A DNA stretch of 64,000 bases. It comes from an uncultured Prevotellaceae bacterium (GTDB lineage: Bacteria; Bacteroidota; Bacteroidia; Bacteroidales; Bacteroidaceae). The position numbers were made by a program, and so were the translations under genes. The notes below the pieces were generated by a model. That model saw only the letters and a list, made by a program, of their open reading frames with translations. It did no database searches and was not told the origin of the DNA. The first letter of the stretch is position 1, and the number at the start of each line of letters is the position of its first letter. The stretch is taken from positions 61,836 to 125,835 of the forward strand of contig CADASP010000004.1 in the NCBI GenBank assembly GCA_902790625.1. The letters are read 5' to 3'. Shown one piece after another: positions 60,130 through 64,000 of this stretch.

Positions 60130-62430
60130 ATGATTCCAAAATTTGACGAAATAATGTTGCCATTGCTGCAATATTTAAATGATGGTAAAGAGCATTCCCT
60201 AAAGGAATGTTCTGAGGCAATGTGTGACTATTTTAACTTGACAAAAGAAGAAAGGGAAGAAATGCTTCCAAGTGGCTCAATGACCGTTATACGTAATCGG
60301 ACAGGATGGGCTAAGATGTATTTGCATCGCTCTGGATTAGTAATTAACGATAAAAGGAATTCGTACTCTATATCAAAACAAGGGATTGAACTACTCTCCC
60401 ATAATCCCCAAAAGATAGATAGAGACACATTGATGCAGTATTCTTCTTTTGTAGATTTCATGAACAATCCAAGAAATAGAGCAGGAGAGAATGAGAGTGA
60501 TATTGTGGAAGAAGACACAGAGCCTACTATGAGTAGAGAAGAATTGTATGAAGCCTTTCAAAAAGAATTTCCTTTAGAATCGCTCAAGGATATGCCTTTG
60601 GAGAAATATACGAATCTAAATAGGGATGATTCTTTTTGCTATTGGGTAGAAAACAGAACAAAGCCATTAGGTTCTGTAAAAGGAGGTTCTTCTTTTAAAT
60701 TTGGTATTTATCGTTATGAAAATAAGCCAAATCCCAAAAACATCAGACTGATTACAGATGACAAATATGCTTGGTATGCCCAATATAACAGACAAACGGC
60801 TGAAAGTGCGTATATGGTAGTTCGTGATGCTATTATAGACATTGCATCTAATGCTCGTAGGGGTAACTACCAAGGAGTGGAGAATAATCATGTATTCGGA
60901 GATGCTTTTAAATGGAAAATAGCTTTTTTGTATTCAAAGCTATCTATTATACCCATATATAGACGAGATTGGCTCAATATAGTTGCAACAAAAATGGGTA
61001 TGGAAAATGCACAAGACTCTACGATTGCTGATATTCAAGCATATCTGATGAAAGCTAAAGGAACGGAGGAATTATTTGACTACTATGACAAATTATTGGC
61101 TATGTGTAAGAATGAAGAAAAACAATATTGGTGGTTAGTCGCAAATCCCAATATATGGAGCCTATCATCATTGAAAGTTGGAGAGATCGAGAGTTATTCG
61201 CTATATAACAAAAAGGGCAATAAGCGTCGTGTGTTTAAAAACTTTCTTGAAGCAAAGGTAAATGATGCCGTTATCGGTTACGAATCTATGCCGACGAAGA
61301 ATATATTGTGTATAATGGAAATTGCCAAAGAGAATGATGGTAAAGAATTGTACTTCAGGAAAACAAAAGACTTACAAACACCTATCAGTAGAGATTTTTT
61401 AGAGCAAATACCTGAACTTTCCCAAATGGAGTTTTTCATAAACCCCAACGGATCGTTCTTTAAACTCACGAAAGAGGAATATGAAATTATAATGGGGATC
61501 ATACATGAGAAGAATCCTAATGTGGAGCAGAAAAATTTACCTTCTATACCAGACTCTATACCATCTTCAAGTATCCAGCCATATTTAAGAGAAGATTTCC
61601 TCAATGAAGTATTTATCCATGAAGAAGAATATGACAAATTACGCTATCTGCTTCTATCAAAGAAAAACGTAATACTTCAAGGAGCACCTGGTGTTGGAAA
61701 GACATTTGTAGCAAAGCGATTGGCTTACTCCATTATGAGCAAAAAGGATGAAAGCAGAATAGAAATGGTACAATTCCACCAGAACTACACATACGAAGAT
61801 TTCATCATGGGGTATAAGCCAACTGAAAATGGTGGATTTGCAATTAAGCCTGGAATTTTCTATCAATTTTGCAAGAAAGCAGCCGATGATAAAGACCGTC
61901 CCTATTTCTTTGTTATTGATGAAATCAACAGAGGAAATCTGAGTAAGATCTTTGGTGAACTACTGATGCTGATAGAAAGTGACTATCGGGATACAAGCAT
62001 TAAGTTGGCTTATCGCGACGAGGATTTTTATGTCCCCAGTAATCTTTTTATTATTGGAATGATGAACACGGCAGACCGTAGTTTGGCTATGATAGACTAC
62101 GCTCTTCGTCGTCGTTTCAGTTTCTTCGAAATGCATCCTGGCTTTATTTCTAATGGTTTTAAGTCATATCAAGAAGCACTGAACAACGATAGATTTAACA
62201 AAATTATCAATGCAGTTATACAACTCAATGAGGTCATTGCAAAAGACGACTCACTTGGGGTAGGCTTCTGCATTGGCCACAGTTATTTCTGCAATCAAAA
62301 AGAGTTTGATGACATGTGGCTGTCGAATGTTGTTGAGTTTGACATTATTCCGATGCTCCGTGAGTACTGGTTTGATAATGAAAAGAAGTTTAGAGAGGAA
62401 TCAGAGAAACTATTGAATCTGCTGAAATGA
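60130..62430 (+). CDS. mcrB: McrB-like GTPase subunit of a modified-DNA restriction system
   Basis: 766 residues. Residues 1-95 resemble the Mrr N-terminal winged helix ('FDEIMLPLLQYLNDGKEHSL', 'RNRTGWAKMYLHRSGLV'). Residues about 330-460 ('WWLVANPNIWSLSSLKVGEI', 'NDAVIGYESMP') look like an EVE-type modified-base reader. From about 500 is the AAA+ GTPase: Walker A 'GAPGVGKT' (518-525), 'MVQFHQNYTYEDFIMGYKP', Walker B 'FVIDEINRGNLSKIFGELLM', and 'GMMNTADRSLAMIDYALRRR' with the MNTADRS signature. McrB binds modified cytosines and moves along DNA using GTP. A/T-rich compared with upstream genes. Confidence 0.93.
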   Translation: MIPKFDEIMLPLLQYLNDGKEHSLKECSEAMCDYFNLTKEEREEMLPSGSMTVIRNRTGWAKMYLHRSGLVINDKRNSYSISKQGIELLSHNPQKIDRDTLMQYSSFVDFMNNPRNRAGENESDIVEEDTEPTMSREELYEAFQKEFPLESLKDMPLEKYTNLNRDDSFCYWVENRTKPLGSVKGGSSFKFGIYRYENKPNPKNIRLITDDKYAWYAQYNRQTAESAYMVVRDAIIDIASNARRGNYQGVENNHVFGDAFKWKIAFLYSKLSIIPIYRRDWLNIVATKMGMENAQDSTIADIQAYLMKAKGTEELFDYYDKLLAMCKNEEKQYWWLVANPNIWSLSSLKVGEIESYSLYNKKGNKRRVFKNFLEAKVNDAVIGYESMPTKNILCIMEIAKENDGKELYFRKTKDLQTPISRDFLEQIPELSQMEFFINPNGSFFKLTKEEYEIIMGIIHEKNPNVEQKNLPSIPDSIPSSSIQPYLREDFLNEVFIHEEEYDKLRYLLLSKKNVILQGAPGVGKTFVAKRLAYSIMSKKDESRIEMVQFHQNYTYEDFIMGYKPTENGGFAIKPGIFYQFCKKAADDKDRPYFFVIDEINRGNLSKIFGELLMLIESDYRDTSIKLAYRDEDFYVPSNLFIIGMMNTADRSLAMIDYALRRRFSFFEMHPGFISNGFKSYQEALNNDRFNKIINAVIQLNEVIAKDDSLGVGFCIGHSYFCNQKEFDDMWLSNVVEFDIIPMLREYWFDNEKKFREESEKLLNLLK

Positions 62431-63515
62431 CCAACGACAAGGGCATACTGATACGGAACATCTATTATATGCTGGCCTATGCTTTTCAAGAACTTAGGCA
62501 CAATAACTATGCGGAAATTGCAGGTGAGGAATTTGAGGAAATTCATGACTTGTTTGCTGAGATACTGATACGTGGCATATCTTTCCAACTGAAACAAGGG
62601 CTACACCGTGCATACGTTTCACATAGAGAATCTTCGACTACCCTTCATGGGAAACTCGACATGAACGAGAGTATGCACCACAAATTAAACCGTTCGGGAA
62701 AGATTGCATACGAATACGATGAACTGTCCGAAGACAATCTCTTCAATCAGATAATTGTATCGACAACCAACATTCTGATGAAACATTCCAATGTAAAGAG
62801 AGAAAAGAAGATGGAGTTAAAACGCTTGATGCTTTTCTTTGCGAATGTCAACACCATTGATGTGCGAAATATTCGTTGGAATACACTTCGCTTTGATAGG
62901 AACAGCAAGAATTATCGAATGTTACTGTATATCTGCTATTTCATTATTGACGGAATGTTACTTACCACCGAGGATGGACAGTATAAGGTACGAGAATTTT
63001 CCGATGACCACATGAGTCGGCTCTATGAACGCTTTGTCCTTGAATATTTCAAGAAACATCATCCAGAAACGAATGCGCGTGCGGCACAAATAGAATGGAA
63101 TATCATCAAAGAAGAGTCAACAACCAATATATTACCTATCATGCAAACAGATATTCTTCTGACATTTGGTGAACGTACACTCATCATAGATACCAAGTAT
63201 TATGGTCGTACCATGCAGTACCACTATGATAAGGCAACAATCCATTCACAAAACATTAATCAGATTCAGGCTTATGTCTATAACTATGATGTAGGTCATA
63301 CCGGTAATGTTGACGGTATGCTTTTGTATGCAAAAACTCAGGAGAGCATAACACCTGACGGAAAAGTGACTCATCATGATGGAAATATGTTTTATTTTAA
63401 GACTCTTGATCTGTGTGCAGACTTCAAGAAGATATGTAAACAATTGGATGCCATAGTTGTTCATGAAAAAATATCATCCCAACGTACTGATGGAAGTAAA
63501 GTTATAAATACTTGA
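62427..63515 (+). CDS. mcrC: McrC-like nuclease subunit
   Basis: 362 residues; its ATG overlaps the mcrB stop by four bases, so translation is coupled. N-terminal 'IRNIYYMLAYAFQELRHN' and 'STTLHGKLDMNESMHHKLNR' fit McrC. The PD-(D/E)xK core is in 'LPIMQTDILLTFGERTLIID' followed by TKYYG (about residues 236-260). McrC docks on the McrB ring and cuts DNA that carries methylated cytosine. Target specificity depends on the McrB N-terminal domains. Confidence 0.92.
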   Translation: MTNDKGILIRNIYYMLAYAFQELRHNNYAEIAGEEFEEIHDLFAEILIRGISFQLKQGLHRAYVSHRESSTTLHGKLDMNESMHHKLNRSGKIAYEYDELSEDNLFNQIIVSTTNILMKHSNVKREKKMELKRLMLFFANVNTIDVRNIRWNTLRFDRNSKNYRMLLYICYFIIDGMLLTTEDGQYKVREFSDDHMSRLYERFVLEYFKKHHPETNARAAQIEWNIIKEESTTNILPIMQTDILLTFGERTLIIDTKYYGRTMQYHYDKATIHSQNINQIQAYVYNYDVGHTGNVDGMLLYAKTQESITPDGKVTHHDGNMFYFKTLDLCADFKKICKQLDAIVVHEKISSQRTDGSKVINT

Positions 63516-63537
63516 ACAATCATAAAAGAATAAGTAT

Positions 63538-63606
63538 ATGGAATTAATACTTTTAATTGGGATTATTGGATTAATTTTAAGTGGTCAAATATTCAAACTG
63601 AAATGA
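63538..63606 (+). CDS. Possible 22-residue hydrophobic peptide
   Basis: MELILLIGIIGLILSGQIFKLK, one predicted membrane segment, 22 bases after mcrC. It may be chance in A/T-rich DNA; a small membrane peptide is only one option. No ribosome-binding signal of note. Confidence 0.2.
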   Translation: MELILLIGIIGLILSGQIFKLK

Positions 63607-63682
63607 GGTAACAACTGAATTGTTGTTGAAGCAGAATCATGGGAACAGTACTTGATTCATTTATAATCATTTACGACGAAGA

Positions 63683-64000
63683 ATGAAAAAGATAATATCT
63701 ATAATAGCATTGGTGCTTCTGCAAATCAGTTGCTACGCTGTAATCATTGAGACAACAGCTAATCTCAATGTGTACTATCCTGAGTATACGAAGATAGATT
63801 TGGTATGTGGACAGATGCCGAAGGCTGCACAGAAGGATGTGGAGTTTTGTTGCGAGGCGGCATTTACTGGAGAGTTGCTGAATGAGTTCAAACATTCGAA
63901 TATTGCGGATAACCATATCTGCAATGGTGAAATTAAAAAGGGCTATCGCTGCAGGGCGAATACTGGTGGCTTTGTATGGGGTAATGGCAAATGGAAGTTT
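63683..64000 (+). CDS. Exported protein of unknown function (N-terminal part)
   Basis: ATG at 63683 gives MKKIISIIALVLLQISCYAV, a signal peptide, possibly a lipoprotein (ISC). The mature part 'NVYYPEYTKIDLVCGQMPKA', 'VEFCCEAAFTGELLNEFKHS' and 'ADNHICNGEIKKGYRCRANT' contains several Cys and reads like the N-terminus of a Bacteroidales exported protein family; phosphodiester glycosidase-like proteins come to mind but I cannot confirm it. The gene runs off the window. Confidence 0.7.
   Translation, partial: MKKIISIIALVLLQISCYAVIIETTANLNVYYPEYTKIDLVCGQMPKAAQKDVEFCCEAAFTGELLNEFKHSNIADNHICNGEIKKGYRCRANTGGFVWGNGKWKF

Overview
The window looks like a piece of a Bacteroidales chromosome, most likely Prevotella/Segatella or a close relative. 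Evidence: promoters follow the Bacteroidetes pattern (TTTG, 19-20 bp, TAnnTTTG) in front of many genes; there are a Mfa/fimbrillin-like lipoprotein, very large secreted proteins with fibronectin/LamG modules and a shared GxYIxNGRKVVI(K/Q/R)-type C-terminal tail, GH43 and GH51 arabinan-degrading enzymes, a DUF4105 protein and a DUF4369-like thioredoxin-fold lipoprotein. Genus is inferred from family resemblance only. I saw no prophage, insertion sequence, CRISPR array, rRNA or tRNA gene.

Layout. 1-9.7 kb: end of a HAD phosphatase, two large modular surface proteins and a DUF4105 membrane protein. 10-15 kb: a TraB/GumN protein, a heptamer-repeat tract and two GH43 enzymes. 15-19 kb: manA, ribH, a TPR membrane protein and recF. 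19-23.7 kb: remnants of a small exported protein, another tailed exported protein, GH51 arabinofuranosidase and tmRNA (ssrA). 23.8-35.8 kb: a leftward surface-protein cluster (3378-residue giant, lipoprotein, fimbrillin-like lipoprotein, 46-residue protein). 36-43.7 kb: thioredoxin-like lipoprotein, gdhA, rlpA-like gene, small unknown gene, CE2-type esterase, upp and deoD. 43.9-46 kb: a type II restriction-modification cassette whose cytosine-C5 methyltransferase is split into two overlapping genes. 46.3-50.2 kb: dnaE. 50.2-59.4 kb: nine leftward genes including a galactofuranose/lipid-glycan group (UDP-galactopyranose mutase, probable Galf transferase, GT90, lipid A-type acyltransferase, PAP2 enzyme, NAD-dependent epimerase) with purD embedded. 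59.8-64 kb: an AT-rich island with a broken XRE regulator and a McrB/McrC system.

The strongest unexplained signal is a set of short dispersed repeats (G/C-rich palindromes, AAAAAGTC-type hairpins, 7-, 9-, 11-, 24-bp tandem arrays, and simple strings such as GTTGAACGTTCATC). They fill most intergenic gaps and also run in frame through proteins: about 64 residues of RecF, about 55 residues of DnaE, the C-terminal regions of both surface proteins at 0.3-8.4 kb, the signal peptide of the RlpA-like protein, and the C-termini of a glycosyltransferase and a small unknown protein. This resembles protein-coding palindromic repeats (as in Rickettsia RPEs) but in a Bacteroidales background. The second notable system is the heterodimeric, M.AquI-like methyltransferase with its adjacent nuclease.
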